Shown here: positions 33,401-43,806 of the stretch, piece by piece | Layout of the letters: each line of letters starts with the position of its first letter | Position numbering within the stretch: position 1 is the first letter of the stretch | From: Helianthus annuus | Taxonomy: Eukaryota > Streptophyta > Magnoliopsida > Asterales > Asteraceae | Assembly (NCBI RefSeq): GCF_002127325.2 | Contig: NC_035437.2 | Location: 154,735,897-154,799,896, forward strand | DNA length: 64,000 nt | Direction: 5' to 3' | Notes under the pieces: model-generated | Database searches by the model: none | Seen by the model: only the letters and a program-made list of their open reading frames with translations | Told to the model about the DNA's origin: nothing | Made by a program: the position numbers and the translations under genes

Positions 33401-33798
33401 GGATTAGTACTTCAAGACTTATAATCCTTTTATTGCAGATTGTCGAGGCTATAATGAATGCCCCTGAGACCTCATCTGGTTTGGACCTGGTTAAGGAGCG
33501 TGCGCGCGATGCTGGCTTCAAGGCTGGTTATAACCGCTGCATTGGGCATATCAATGTATTATCCGCAGGCGGTTATACTGATCAGGCATCCGGGTTCCGT
33601 GATGTGGATACCGAAGGTCGTCTGAAAGCGGCCGTAGCCTCCTTTTATGATACGCCCCTTGCCTGTGTAGGGGAGCTGGACGAGTGTTTGGAGGTTGCGG
33701 ACTATGTTGACCGCTTGCGGATGCTTTATCCTGATGTGGAAGAGGAAGAACCCGCTGGTGGTGTCGGAGGAGACGCGGGGACCAGCGGTACAAAATAG
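30428..33798 (+). pseudogene. Antisense additional ORF of Tat element (Transposase_28-like)
   Basis: Six exons are proposed: 30428-31175, 31245-31403, 31471-31873, 31942-33122, 33207-33371 and 33439-33798, all with GT-AG introns. The N-terminal half (including FFGDCNLRLPLTVFVVDVL and WRMFAPDF) resembles the plant family annotated as putative gypsy-type transposon protein. Exon 4 encodes a long Ala/Glu/Lys coiled coil (about 32550-33120) and the last exon an acidic Gly-rich end. It lies opposite to gag-pol, like the antisense aORF described for Tat elements; its function is unknown. Exon 3 has a run of seven A (31851-31857). Keeping all seven puts a stop into exon 4, whereas six would join the phases. 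The copy therefore appears frameshifted, although its introns and coil remain clean. Confidence 0.7.
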
Positions 33799-34468
33799 GG
33801 TTTAGGTTGGCGATTGTGCCTCCTTTTTGTATTCCTCTTGTATAGAATAGGAACTTTATGTAAATTCAGTAAGCATCATGTGGATACTTGAATTTTTTGA
33901 ATATAAAGTTTCTTTGTTCAGTTTGTACAAGTGTTTTTAATTCTTGCATGTCTGAATGTGTGTATGCGTAACTTTACCCATTTATGAACGGGGTCAAGTA
34001 TACTCCATACTTTTGTTGTATGGGTATGCATCAATTCTGTTATTTACCGTGTGAGGGTTTTAGAATTGCTTAAGCTTTGTAAAAGCTTATATTACCGGAA
34101 CTCTACCCATTTGTGAATGGGGTCGAGTGTACTCCATACCTTTGTCGTATGAGTCCGCGTCAATTCCATTGTTTGCCTTTTTGGGCTCAGGAATTGTGTT
34201 TAGTGTTTAACAAAAACTTGTGTATCCGGCCGGATAAAACATGCAAGTCTTTTTGCCTTTTGCTGGCCTATTACAATATTTGTGTGTGGTTACCACTTTG
34301 TATGGGTATCACGAATGAAGATTTTGCCAATCTGTTTTTGGGATACCGCAAAGTGGAACACGCATTTGTAATAGTAATAACAAACAATAATGTAGAAAAT
34401 TGCTTATTTATTTATTTGCAAATGGCCTGCGGCCCAATAGGTTACATAGAGAAATGTAAGAACATGGC
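33799..34468. other. Spacer between convergent ORFs of the Tat element
   Basis: AT-rich sequence between the stop of the antisense ORF (33798) and the stop of gag-pol (34469). It contains two related segments beginning ACTTTACCCATTTATGAACG (33972) and CTCTACCCATTTGTGAATGG (34101), about 130 bp apart. It may hold 3' processing signals for both transcripts. Confidence 0.5.
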
Positions 34469-37400
34469 TTACATATAACAGCGTCGAAGCTGTTGTGCAT
34501 TCCATGTGCGTGCGATAGGTTCGCCTTCTAGTGTTTGCAATCTGTACGCGCCTTTCCCTAAGACCTCGTTGATGAGGTAGGGTCCTTCCCACTTGGGGGC
34601 GAGTTTGCCTGGGCGCTCGGCATTAGATGCCTCGTTGTCGCGTAGGACGTAGTCTCCTGGGTTGAAAGTACAAACGCGGACGCGCGCGTTGTAGTACTTT
34701 TCAAGTTTGGATTTATATTTGGCCTCGTTGATGGCAGCGTTTTCGCGCCTTTCTTCCAAGAGGTCCAAATCGATCCTGCGTTCCATGTTGTTGTCTAGTT
34801 TTTCAATAGCCAACATTCTAGGAGAGGGGAGACCTACTTCTGCGGGAATCACCGCTTCTGAACCGTAGACTAGGCTGAAGGGTGTTTCCCCATTGCTTGT
34901 TTTTGGGCTTGTGCGGTGAGCCCATAAGATACTTGGGAGTTCATCGACCCAGCCACGCCTGGCCGTTCCCAACCGTGCCTTGATCCCTTCGACTAGGCTT
35001 TTATTGATACTCTCGACTTGGCCGTTCCCTTGCGGGTGTGCGACTGAGGAGAATATGTGCTCAATGTGTAGTTCCTCTAGCCATTTTTGAAATTCGTCGG
35101 CAGCGAAGTTGGTGCCGTTATCGGTGACAATGCACATTGGTAATCCGAAACGGCAGATGATGTGTTCCCAAATGAACTTTCTGGTTATCATAGCAGTGGT
35201 TGAGGCGAGTGGTTTTGCTTCTACCCACTTGGTGAAGTAATCAACCGCCACTATGATAAATTTAACCGCACCTGGAGCGTCAGGGAAAGGTCCCACAACG
35301 TCAATTGCCCATTTCTGGAAGGGCCATGCGGTTGTGACGGGGACTAAGTTGTTTTTTGGCCGCAAGGTTTTTGGAGCATGACGTTGACAGTCGATGCACT
35401 TGCGCAACTCTTTGACGGCATCCAGGTGCATGCCGGGCCAGTAATACCCGGCATTCATGATTTTGGCCACTACCATGCGTGGTCCAGCGTGTATGCCACA
35501 TATGCCCTCGTGTATCTCTCGAATGAGGTATGTGGCATCCTGGGGGTTGACGCATCGTAGTAGTGGCCCGAGGTATGATTTGCGGTATAAGATACCGTCT
35601 CCCATCTGATAATGGCACGCTTTGTATTGTAGTTTGCGTGCTTCTGATTTGCTTTCGGGAGTCACACCGGATTGTAGATATGCGATAATAGGTGTCATCC
35701 ATGATGTTGAACCGTATTGGATGACGTTGACTTGGCGCAGGGGTACCGAAGGATTTTGCAAGATTTCGATGCGTATCTCCTTTGCCAAGTGTTGGAAGCT
35801 GGTAGATGCAAGTTTTGATAGTGCATCTGCGGACTTGTTTTCGCTTCGATTAATATGGCGAATATTGAATGAAGCGAATTTGGATTTTAGTTGCAGGACT
35901 TGTTCGAGGTAGAGGATCATGATATCCCCCTTTGCGGCATAGTCGCCGCGTACTTGGCCTGCAACTAACAAAGAGTCGACGTGGGCTTCCAGATGTTGCA
36001 CGCCGATTTTGACTGCTAAACGTAGCCCCGCTAACAGAGCCTCATATTCTGCCTCGTTGTTTGTGCTTTTGAATTCGAGGCGGATTGCATATGTAAGTTC
36101 TTGGCCGTCAGGGCTGACGAGTCGCAGACCTGCACCCGCCCCTTCGTCGTTGGAGGCACCATCTGTGAAGAGTGCCCATGTCTCTGAGGTGGGTGGCGTT
36201 GGTGCAGGAGTTTGTGCTTCTTTGCATTCTTGGATGCGATTCACCGGTACTTCGGCGGCGAAATCAGCTAAGATCTGGCCTTTAATCGCGGGGCGCGGTT
36301 TATAATGTATCGTGTGCGCGCCTAGCTCGATGGCCCATTTCGCTAATCGCCCAGAGATGTCGGGTTTGGAGAGGATCGGGCCGATCCTGTAATTGGTTAG
36401 CACTGTGATGACGTGGTTTACGAAGTAGCGTCGCAACCGTCTTGAAGCGTGCACTAATGCTAGTACCAATTTCTCCATTATTGAGTACCTCGTCTCTGGG
36501 TCGTTGAGCATCTTGCTGATGTAGTAGATGGGTGTTTGAACCCCCTTTCGCTCCACAATTAGTACCGCACCCACCGCGTTGTCCGCGGCGGATAGGTATA
36601 GTATGAGTGGCTCATCCTTGCGTGGTGCGGTTAAAGTTGGGAGTTGTATCAAACACTCCTTCATTTCCCGGAAGGCCTGTTCAGCCTCTGCGGTCCACTG
36701 GAATTGTTCTTTCTTTGAACAGCTCCGCAGTGTCTTGATGAACGGATAAGACTTAGCTGCGTGGTTGGCTAAGAATCTGTTAAGTGCCGCTAGCCTGCCG
36801 GCTAGCCGTTGCATATCCTTCATCGATGAAGGCGATGGCATGCGCTCGATCGCCTGGACCTTCTCCGGGTTTACCTTGAATCCATCTTTAGTCACGATGA
36901 ACCCAAGGAATTTGCCTTCTTCCATTCCAAACGAGCATTTCCCTGGATTGAGCTTTATGTTAACGCTTCGCAGAGTTTGGAATGTTCTTTCGATATCTGT
37001 GAGCATGGTATCTTCTTCCATGCTCATAACGACCAGGTCGTCCATGTAGATCTCGACAGTTTTGCTTATTTGGCCGCAGAAAGTGTCGTTCATCAACTTT
37101 TGGTAGGTTGAGCCCGCGTTGCGCAACCCAAACGACATTTTTGTATAGCAGTAATTTCCGGTGGGAGTCCGGAATGCCGTTTTGTCTTCATCCTCGATTG
37201 CCATTTGTACTTGATGGTATCCTTTGTAGCAATCGAGGAAACACTTCCACCTGAATGGTGCGAGATTATCGACTTTTTCGTTGATTTCTGGAAGTGCGTA
37301 ACAATCCTTGGGGCAAGCTTTGTTAAGGTCTTTGTAATCGACGCACATGCGCCAGCCCCCGGATGGTTTTTCTACCATGACTGGGTTGGACAACCAAGTC

Positions 37401-40015
37401 TGGTATTTAACTTCCCGCAGGATGCCTGCGGAGAGCAGTTCTTCGATCTGCTCTTGCATCGCCTGATTTTTAGCTGACCCAAGGTGGCGTTGGCCTTGGA
37501 TCACTGGCTTGATACCTGGCATGGTATTCAAGTGATGTTGCGCAATATCACGTGGGACCCCGGTCATGTCTGCGGGTGTCCACGCGAAGATGTCTTGGTT
37601 CCTGAAGAGGAGCTGCTTCAGTTGCGCTTTGGTGGTCGGGGACAAGGCGTGACCCAATGTGACCTTTTGTTCTGGGTATCTCGCGTTGAGAACCCATTTT
37701 TCTGGCTGGTCATTGGGGGTGGGCCTTGCGACCTTGGTCGGACGTGCTTCGTCCGACATCATGACGTCCCTGCGGGTATAGATTATCGCGACCCCCGATT
37801 CGGTTGGGAAACCAACCGCAGAGTGGGGGACCGACGTAATCATATTGAAATCTCCTTGGGATTCTCTCCCGAGGAGTACGTCATATCTGGAGGTGTGAGG
37901 TAAAACCATGAAGTTTACCTCTTCTGTCCTTGTGCGGTTTCCGCTGGAAAGACGCACAGGAAAAGTAATCTGGCCTAGGGGAAAGACAGTTTCCCCTGCG
38001 AACCCGGTTAATGGGTAATCTACTGCTTGCAACCGATCTTTGTCCTCCTGGTCGAACTGGTTGAAGCATTGTTCGTAGATTATATCAGATGTACTGCCCG
38101 GGTCGATGAATAGACGCTCGGTGCAGTAGTGTGCCAGTTGGCCTGAAATGACGACGGCGCGCCTATCGCGCGGTCCGCCTCGGACTTTTGGAAAGACGAC
38201 TTGCTCGTCCTTCCAGTCACATTCCGGCCTTCTTGCCGCTTTCCGCGGCCTGCCCTTGCCTCCGTGGATCATGTGGGTGGAAGCCACGTGCATGGTTCGC
38301 TTCCCGGAGGAGGTACCTTCGCCGTGAGGGGTAATGCGCTTGGTGGGTTTTTGCCCACCTGGCAAAAGATGTTGCAGTTTACCCTCCTTTAAGGCGCGCT
38401 CAATCTCCAGTCGGAGACTGATGCAGCTGTTGGTGGTGTGGCCTGAGTCCTTGTGGTACTCACAGTAGAGTGTGAGGTCCTGATTTTTCTTGGACTTCAT
38501 TGGTTGGGCCGGTCGCAAGAACTGTGGGTCCGCAAGGAGGACCTCACTTGGCGACATGGTGATCTCGGTCCAGTTGCGGTCCCGAGATTCTTTCTTGGAC
38601 GCCCGATTGTCTCGGGCGGGGTTGTAGTTCTTTGGGTCGAACGTGTTGGTTTGCGGGAAGTATGGTTTGGAAATATCGCGATTTCCAACGTCCCGGTTGC
38701 GTTTATTGTTACGCTTGGACCCTTGTTGGGATGTTTCGGCTTGGGGTTTTGCCTTTGCCACATGCGGTTCGAGTGACCGCTGTGTCTGGGCGTATTTCTT
38801 GACCGCAGTCATGACATCTTCCCATTTTTTGGGCAAGCCCTCCTTGCCAGAGATGGTCATGATCATCTCTCTGTCCTTGACGGCCCGGATGAAGTGGTTT
38901 CGTGCCATTTGGTCTGCCACGTCACCTATCTCCAGGCACTCTTTATTATAACGGACGACGAATGCTTCGAGCGATTCGTCGTTCCTTCGCCAGATGTTCA
39001 TGACGTCACACGAATCTCGTTCGTGGCGTCGCTGCTGGCAAAAATGTGTGAGGAACTTGGTACGCAAGTCCTCGAATGAATCCAGTGATCCCACTGGCAA
39101 AGAATCGAACCATGCCCTGGCCAGGCCCGTAAGGGTCTGGGGGAAAAAATTGCACCAAGTGGGTTCATCCCACTGGCCGTTGATGCCCGCGCCCATGAAG
39201 ACGTTCATGTGGTCGTCCGGGTCGGTCGAACCATTGTATTTCCCAACGTTGAATGGGAACTTTGTCGTGGTGACATGGGCGTTGGCAATCCGCGTGCCGA
39301 ACTTGGAATTTTCGGCCGCTGCCTTTGGCCTGTATGGTTCGTTTGCAGGGCGCTTTGCCGCCCTAAGGTATATGTTGCGGGGGTGACTGGGAGGAACATA
39401 GTTGCGTCCTCCCGGTCTGCTACTGGTGTCATGCGAATCACCGCGGTAGCTATGGTCGTCAGGGTCGGTATGACCGTACCCTTCGGTGTATGGTTGTGGG
39501 CCCAATCGGCTCTGAATGCCGGGGCCGCGTCTGGAGGTTGATCGCCTCCAGTCCTCGCCATGGGGGCCAAGGCGGGTGTGTACCGGTCCTCTGGTGTGGG
39601 ACCCGTATGAGGAATCATCCTCGTTGAGGGTGTGGACCGAACAGTAAGACGATCCCCTTTCTTCACGCCGGCTTCTTGAAGCCGGGCGTGAATGGATCCT
39701 GCCGTCGTATTGTAAAATACGCTCAACAGGGGTGTGCGGTGCTGTGGGAAGCCCAGCTCGTATATTCGCTTCAGTACAAGCGCGGTTGTATGCTGCAGTC
39801 AGCGTAGCTGCCTGCTGCTCGTACCAGGCATGAATGGTCGTGCCTGGTGGGATCACAGATGGGAACTGTGATAAGTCATGTCCGAACATAAAGGAGGGGC
39901 TCCTTTGTGTGGACGTGCCAATGTGTCCGGGTTGGGAGGTCGAGGCATTGACCCCTACCGGGTTTGGGATTGGAGGATTTTGGTTATCCGCAGTGTTGTT
40001 TTGGTGATCAGTCAT
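34469..40015 (-). CDS. Gag-Pol polyprotein of the Tat-type element
   Basis: A single uninterrupted frame of 1,848 residues. Gag core: about 250-415, with a CX3HX4GHX5C-type knuckle near 518-531. Aspartic protease: DPGS at 638-641. Reverse transcriptase: about 860-1060, with catalytic D928 and YMDD at 990-993. A first RNase H region follows at about 1137-1240. A second, archaeal-type RNase H (about 1280-1400) has D1285, E1321, D1347 and D1397. Integrase: zinc-binding H1502, H1509, C1540, C1543 and catalytic D1572, D1632, E1668. The frame ends in a basic C-terminus. Every catalytic residue I checked is present, so the element could be autonomous. DPGS and YMDD are variants of the usual D(S/T)G and Y(I/V)DD. 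Gag and Pol share one frame with no visible frameshift site. Confidence 0.95.
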   Translation of the reverse strand: MTDHQNNTADNQNPPIPNPVGVNASTSQPGHIGTSTQRSPSFMFGHDLSQFPSVIPPGTTIHAWYEQQAATLTAAYNRACTEANIRAGLPTAPHTPVERILQYDGRIHSRPASRSRREERGSSYCSVHTLNEDDSSYGSHTRGPVHTRLGPHGEDWRRSTSRRGPGIQSRLGPQPYTEGYGHTDPDDHSYRGDSHDTSSRPGGRNYVPPSHPRNIYLRAAKRPANEPYRPKAAAENSKFGTRIANAHVTTTKFPFNVGKYNGSTDPDDHMNVFMGAGINGQWDEPTWCNFFPQTLTGLARAWFDSLPVGSLDSFEDLRTKFLTHFCQQRRHERDSCDVMNIWRRNDESLEAFVVRYNKECLEIGDVADQMARNHFIRAVKDREMIMTISGKEGLPKKWEDVMTAVKKYAQTQRSLEPHVAKAKPQAETSQQGSKRNNKRNRDVGNRDISKPYFPQTNTFDPKNYNPARDNRASKKESRDRNWTEITMSPSEVLLADPQFLRPAQPMKSKKNQDLTLYCEYHKDSGHTTNSCISLRLEIERALKEGKLQHLLPGGQKPTKRITPHGEGTSSGKRTMHVASTHMIHGGKGRPRKAARRPECDWKDEQVVFPKVRGGPRDRRAVVISGQLAHYCTERLFIDPGSTSDIIYEQCFNQFDQEDKDRLQAVDYPLTGFAGETVFPLGQITFPVRLSSGNRTRTEEVNFMVLPHTSRYDVLLGRESQGDFNMITSVPHSAVGFPTESGVAIIYTRRDVMMSDEARPTKVARPTPNDQPEKWVLNARYPEQKVTLGHALSPTTKAQLKQLLFRNQDIFAWTPADMTGVPRDIAQHHLNTMPGIKPVIQGQRHLGSAKNQAMQEQIEELLSAGILREVKYQTWLSNPVMVEKPSGGWRMCVDYKDLNKACPKDCYALPEINEKVDNLAPFRWKCFLDCYKGYHQVQMAIEDEDKTAFRTPTGNYCYTKMSFGLRNAGSTYQKLMNDTFCGQISKTVEIYMDDLVVMSMEEDTMLTDIERTFQTLRSVNIKLNPGKCSFGMEEGKFLGFIVTKDGFKVNPEKVQAIERMPSPSSMKDMQRLAGRLAALNRFLANHAAKSYPFIKTLRSCSKKEQFQWTAEAEQAFREMKECLIQLPTLTAPRKDEPLILYLSAADNAVGAVLIVERKGVQTPIYYISKMLNDPETRYSIMEKLVLALVHASRRLRRYFVNHVITVLTNYRIGPILSKPDISGRLAKWAIELGAHTIHYKPRPAIKGQILADFAAEVPVNRIQECKEAQTPAPTPPTSETWALFTDGASNDEGAGAGLRLVSPDGQELTYAIRLEFKSTNNEAEYEALLAGLRLAVKIGVQHLEAHVDSLLVAGQVRGDYAAKGDIMILYLEQVLQLKSKFASFNIRHINRSENKSADALSKLASTSFQHLAKEIRIEILQNPSVPLRQVNVIQYGSTSWMTPIIAYLQSGVTPESKSEARKLQYKACHYQMGDGILYRKSYLGPLLRCVNPQDATYLIREIHEGICGIHAGPRMVVAKIMNAGYYWPGMHLDAVKELRKCIDCQRHAPKTLRPKNNLVPVTTAWPFQKWAIDVVGPFPDAPGAVKFIIVAVDYFTKWVEAKPLASTTAMITRKFIWEHIICRFGLPMCIVTDNGTNFAADEFQKWLEELHIEHIFSSVAHPQGNGQVESINKSLVEGIKARLGTARRGWVDELPSILWAHRTSPKTSNGETPFSLVYGSEAVIPAEVGLPSPRMLAIEKLDNNMERRIDLDLLEERRENAAINEAKYKSKLEKYYNARVRVCTFNPGDYVLRDNEASNAERPGKLAPKWEGPYLINEVLGKGAYRLQTLEGEPIARTWNAQQLRRCYM

Positions 40016-40064
40016 GATCGTGAGAGAGGAAAAAGGGATGGATTAGAAAATGCTAAGAGTAGCG

Positions 40065-40075
40065 GTGGGCGCCAA
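40065..40075 (-). other. Primer-binding site of the Tat-type element
   Basis: Read on the minus strand, TTGGCGCCCAC directly follows the 5' LTR, as expected for a tRNA primer-binding site beginning TGGCGCC. The exact tRNA is not assigned here. Confidence 0.7.
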
Positions 40076-40925
40076 TGATGAAACAATGGTTAACCGGGCA
40101 GGGTTAACTCACTGGTCTCGTCAAGAAGGGTTAATCCCTTCCTCTCGAGGATCGCTGGCTGGATCACCGGTGGTTGATCTCCTGCACAAGGAAACAAGCC
40201 GTGACTCGTAACAAGGAGGATGGGGTGGGGGGTGCTCCTTGTTACCACTCTCCGGCGTGAGAATCAGTAGTTTGCTTGGGAAGCAAAGTAAGATAGTCGT
40301 AGTAGTGAGAGAGTTGTGAGAAGATACCTCAAACCTGGTTTGGGGTTGGTATTTATAGCCGAGGAGTGGAGGAGGATGATGATGGATGGACTGACGACGT
40401 GCTGCCCCTTTTCAGGTGTGTCAGGCTCGTCGGTTATGGAGGTTACGCCACGTCAGTCCATTGCTTACGTAGCTCTGACAGGTAACTGTCATTGGTGCCA
40501 CTTGCACTGTGGTGTAAGTACCACTTGCTTGAGTACATAGGATGCGGTGCAAGCCGCATCGCTATGTGCGGTAACCTCTGAAGTTACCGCGTCTCCTACT
40601 TGTGATCAAGGAATACGCGAGATGCGGTGCTAGCCGCATCGTCGTCTTGCCTGCATTGATAGAAGTGTTCACTGGACGCGGTGCGATGCCGCGTCGCTGT
40701 GAATACTTCCGTTTTCGTACACCAGATGTGATGCTATGTCGCATCACTCTACCGTTCTCCTGTTCCATGTAAGTTCTCCTTTGTTACTAGATAGATTGGA
40801 TTCAACCCTTGTGTCGATGCGTTCCCGCATGGGCACAAGTGGGTTGTTAGCTAGTGGGGGTTTTGATAAGGGTAATGGTCACTCGCGGTCGATGCTGACG
40901 CGAGATCTGGGACCATACCCCTTCA
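40076..40925 (-). repeat. 5' LTR of the Tat-type element
   Basis: Direct copy of 27756-28605 with two differences. A minus-strand TATA (about 40351-40358) would start the genomic transcript leftward. The four U3 palindromes are present here in the less decayed form (for example GATGCGGTGCAAGCCGCATC at 40541). Confidence 0.92.
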
Positions 40926-40930
40926 CTACC

Positions 40931-42010
40931 CTCCACCATCATTGCCACGCCATCGTCATCAATTGTCGGAAAAAAAAGTTTTGACCTATCACTGCCAACT
41001 CAACCCATATCTTTATTTTCAACACCGGCACCACCGAAAATGATCGAATCATTCCGAAAATTCAACCAAAAATTACCCGAAAAATGATCGAATCAATCCC
41101 AAAATCTCAATCAACGAAACTTGTTTGAATCGTTCAAATCTGTGTGTAATATGCCGAGTTTCGAATCCAAATTCACCAAAAACAGATCGAAAATGAAAAG
41201 AATTTAACCTTTCAAGAACTAGTTGAGATCAAAGTGCCCACCAACTGTTAAAACACTGATGTCGAAGATGTTAAAAAATATGTGTTAAAAATCAAAAACC
41301 AACTGTTAAAACATATAAACCAACTGTAACATATAAGCCAAATGTTAAAACATATATGTTAAAAATCATATATGTTAAAACATATAAGCCAAATGTAACG
41401 AAAACTGCTATAAGCCCTTTGGCTCTAAACATATATGCTAAAAAATCAAAAACCAACTGTTAAAACATTAATGTTGAATCATAAAAAATCAAGAAAACCC
41501 CATCATCAAAATGTGCTTACCTCATCACAGAAGGGATTTCCACCGTCTTTAACACAAATCAAGAAAACTCATCTCATCACAGAAGGTATTTCCACCATCT
41601 TTAACACAAATCAAGAAAGCCAATCATTAAAAAAACCATAAATTGCATAAAAAATACACCTTATGTCGTCGGCTCAACATCATCAGAATGGAACGCCACC
41701 GCCGTCGGACCTACCCTCCACCGTCACCCACCTCTGTCACACACCACCAAAAAACCCCCACCGCCACCAACCCAACGCCACCACCACCAACACTTGTGGT
41801 GTAAAAAACTTGTGGTGTAAATTTACGGAACTCGTAAACCACAAACTTGTGGTGTAAAAAACTACACGTACGGTATTTTTTTTAAATTTTTTTTACGAAT
41901 GTGTTTATAATACATGCATCTACGTTTTTGAAAAAAAAATTTGGTCCACCTCGCCCCGTACGGTGTGGTTCTCGCGGTTCTTACAACTCGAGGTGGTTCT
42001 CATTCTAGCG
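40931..42010. other. AT-rich repeat flank of the Tat insertion
   Basis: No gene. Contains imperfect repeats of AACCAACTGTTAAAACATA (41275-41480), a duplicated segment around CAAATCAAGAAA (41550 and 41610), and tandem CTTGTGGTGTAAA units (41793-41860). The end near 41955-42015 (CTCGAGGTGGTTCTCATTC, then GCGGTCCCCTATATA) resembles one terminus of a (TA)n-associated plant repeat, whose other end is not in view. Confidence 0.4.
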
Positions 42011-42033
42011 GTCCCCTATATATATATATATAT

Positions 42034-43063
42034 GGTAAGGTTATTGTAAAAAAGGTTAAAAGTGTGAGAAGGGTGAGAAATATTGTGGAGATGACATGTG
42101 TCCTAAATCTAAATTAATTCAAAAAGGTAAATAAGTAATTTTATCATTAATTCAATTAATTAAAAACTTCTCATAACCGCCACCTTAATTATAGGAACTT
42201 GATTTTTTTAAAAGATCTCTATAAACACCAAACAGTAAAGTATATAGCATCATTCAGTAAGTATATAACACCATACAGTAAGTATATAACACCATACAGT
42301 AAGTATATAACACCATTCAGCAAGTATATAACACCATACAGTAAGTATATAACACTATTCAGTAAGTATATAACACCATTCAGCACATATATAATACCAT
42401 TCAATAAAGTATATAACATCATACAATAAAGTATATAACATCATACAATAAAGTATATAACACCATTCAGCACATATATAACACCATTCAATAAAGTATA
42501 TAACATCATTCAGCACATATATAACACCATTCAATAATCATTACATCTCTGTATCATCTTCTCCACTGCCGGCACCACCACTGCCGCTCCGCCGCCGCTG
42601 CCATTACATCTCTGTATCATCTTCTCCACTGCTGGATATCTTTTTGTCGCTCATACCAAACCACCAGAAACCACCTTGCCGGAACCCCTGCACCTTCGGA
42701 CACCCAAACCACCGCCGGAACGACACATCCGCCGTCGCCGCAATCATCGAAAAAACGAGAAGAGGGCGCTGTTCAAATTCTGGAAGCAGGATGGGGCGCT
42801 GTTCAAATTCTGGAAGAAGGAGGAGGATGATTCGAATGAAGAAGAAAGAGAATTCGTAATTTTAGGGAATTGATTTACAGTTTCCTATTTCCATGTTGAT
42901 GTAAAAGACACAATTGCCCATACAAATTTCAAATCAGTCCAAACTAATAAAAACATTTTACAATTTGGTCCCTTTTGATCTAAACCATTAGATCAAAAGA
43001 TCTAATGGCTGAGATTCTTTCTCACCCTTCTCACACTTTTGGTCTTTTCTACAGGAACCTTTA

Positions 43064-43065
<2 letters not shown>
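42034..43065. mobile_element. Inverted-repeat element inserted in (TA)n
   Basis: Inverted ends share AAAAGTGTGAGAAGGGTGAG (left 42058-42078; complement near 43019-43039) with GG(T/A)AAGGTT outside. It sits between (TA)n tracts at about 42017-42033 and 43066-43094, so the target duplication is probably TA but cannot be fixed. There is no transposase. The interior holds the 21-bp minisatellite and a short segment with a tandem 27-bp duplication (GGGCGCTGTTCAAATTCTGG at 42764 and 42791). Confidence 0.55.
42236..42537 (+). repeat. 21-22-bp minisatellite
   Basis: About 13-14 copies of CAGTAAGTATATAACACCAT and variants (CAATAAAGTATATAACATCA, CAGCACATATATAACACCAT). The 21-bp period equals seven codons and creates a false repetitive ORF (unit YSKYITP). 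The TATAACAC core is shared with the fold-back repeat at 11061-11222. Confidence 0.8.
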
Positions 43066-43094
<29 letters not shown>

Positions 43095-43097
<3 letters not shown>

Positions 43098-43806
43098 ATG
43101 AGGTTCATGAGTGAACAACATCCTTGTTTGTGAACCGAGTGAACCAATCTCAACCATTCATTTTATTACTTGATGAAAATGTTAGGATTGTAATTCTACA
43201 TTTATTTATTTTTTTAAATTCATTTTCTATTTATAATTATCAGTTACATGTCCTTTTTTTAGGAAATTAGGAGATTTCATTTAATTATATCCAAGATTCT
43301 ATCATATCTTCAACTAATAATTTCAAAATTCATACTTCTAATATGTTTCCTTTTTTTATCAAATAACGACATGATCATGGAGGACGCTTAATAAAACTAA
43401 TTTATACACACGTATATACACTTGTGTATTTTAAGCCATGCACCTGTATTTTATCTGTTTTTTTAGTATGTTTTTCAGTTTTAGAACAAAATCAAACACA
43501 TTATAATGTATGCTAATTAAAAGAGTAAATATCATGCAACAACATCCTTGTTTTTGTTCCATCATTCAATCAATAAATATATATTTAGAATAAACTTAAA
43601 AAAAGTCAATGTGTTTCTGTTTACAACTACTTCACTGCCAATACAAGTTTACACCCTTGTTCTAGATCAAATAGTATTCAAAGCATAAGAGAAACAATAG
43701 CTTCTGGCACCAATGGCTTCAAGACCTTCAAAGCAATTTAATTTTTAGTCTTTAGTTCTTTTTGCTGGTTCGATACAGGTTTATGACTATATATACCAAT
43801 GGCTTC
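43095..43806. other. AT-rich flank with one end of a (TA)n-associated repeat
   Basis: Starts GGATGAGGTTCATGAGTGAAC directly after the (TA)n tract, which resembles a MITE terminus. No matching second end was found before the retrotransposon at 43807. No gene is seen. Confidence 0.4.

Larger units (their letters stand above)
27756..40925 (-). mobile_element. Complete young Ty3/gypsy (Tat-type) retrotransposon
   Basis: The 13,170-bp element is flanked by a perfect 5-bp duplication CTACC (27751-27755 and 40926-40930). Two 850-bp LTRs bound a single gag-pol frame read leftward and a plus-strand additional ORF between pol and the 3' LTR. That layout, and the extra RNase H between RT and integrase, characterise the Tat lineage. 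The LTRs differ at only two of 850 sites, so insertion was recent: roughly 0.1 million years if a rate of 1.3e-8 per site per year is assumed. Base composition is clearly more GC-rich than the flanks. Confidence 0.93.

Noticed and set aside
35301..39726. Additional ORFs opposite or overlapping gag-pol
   Set aside because: They are shadow frames of the 1,848-codon gag-pol, which has the full set of catalytic motifs.
42199..42429. Small repetitive protein gene (YSKYITP repeats)
   Set aside because: It is the translation of a 21-bp minisatellite, with an equally open antisense frame.
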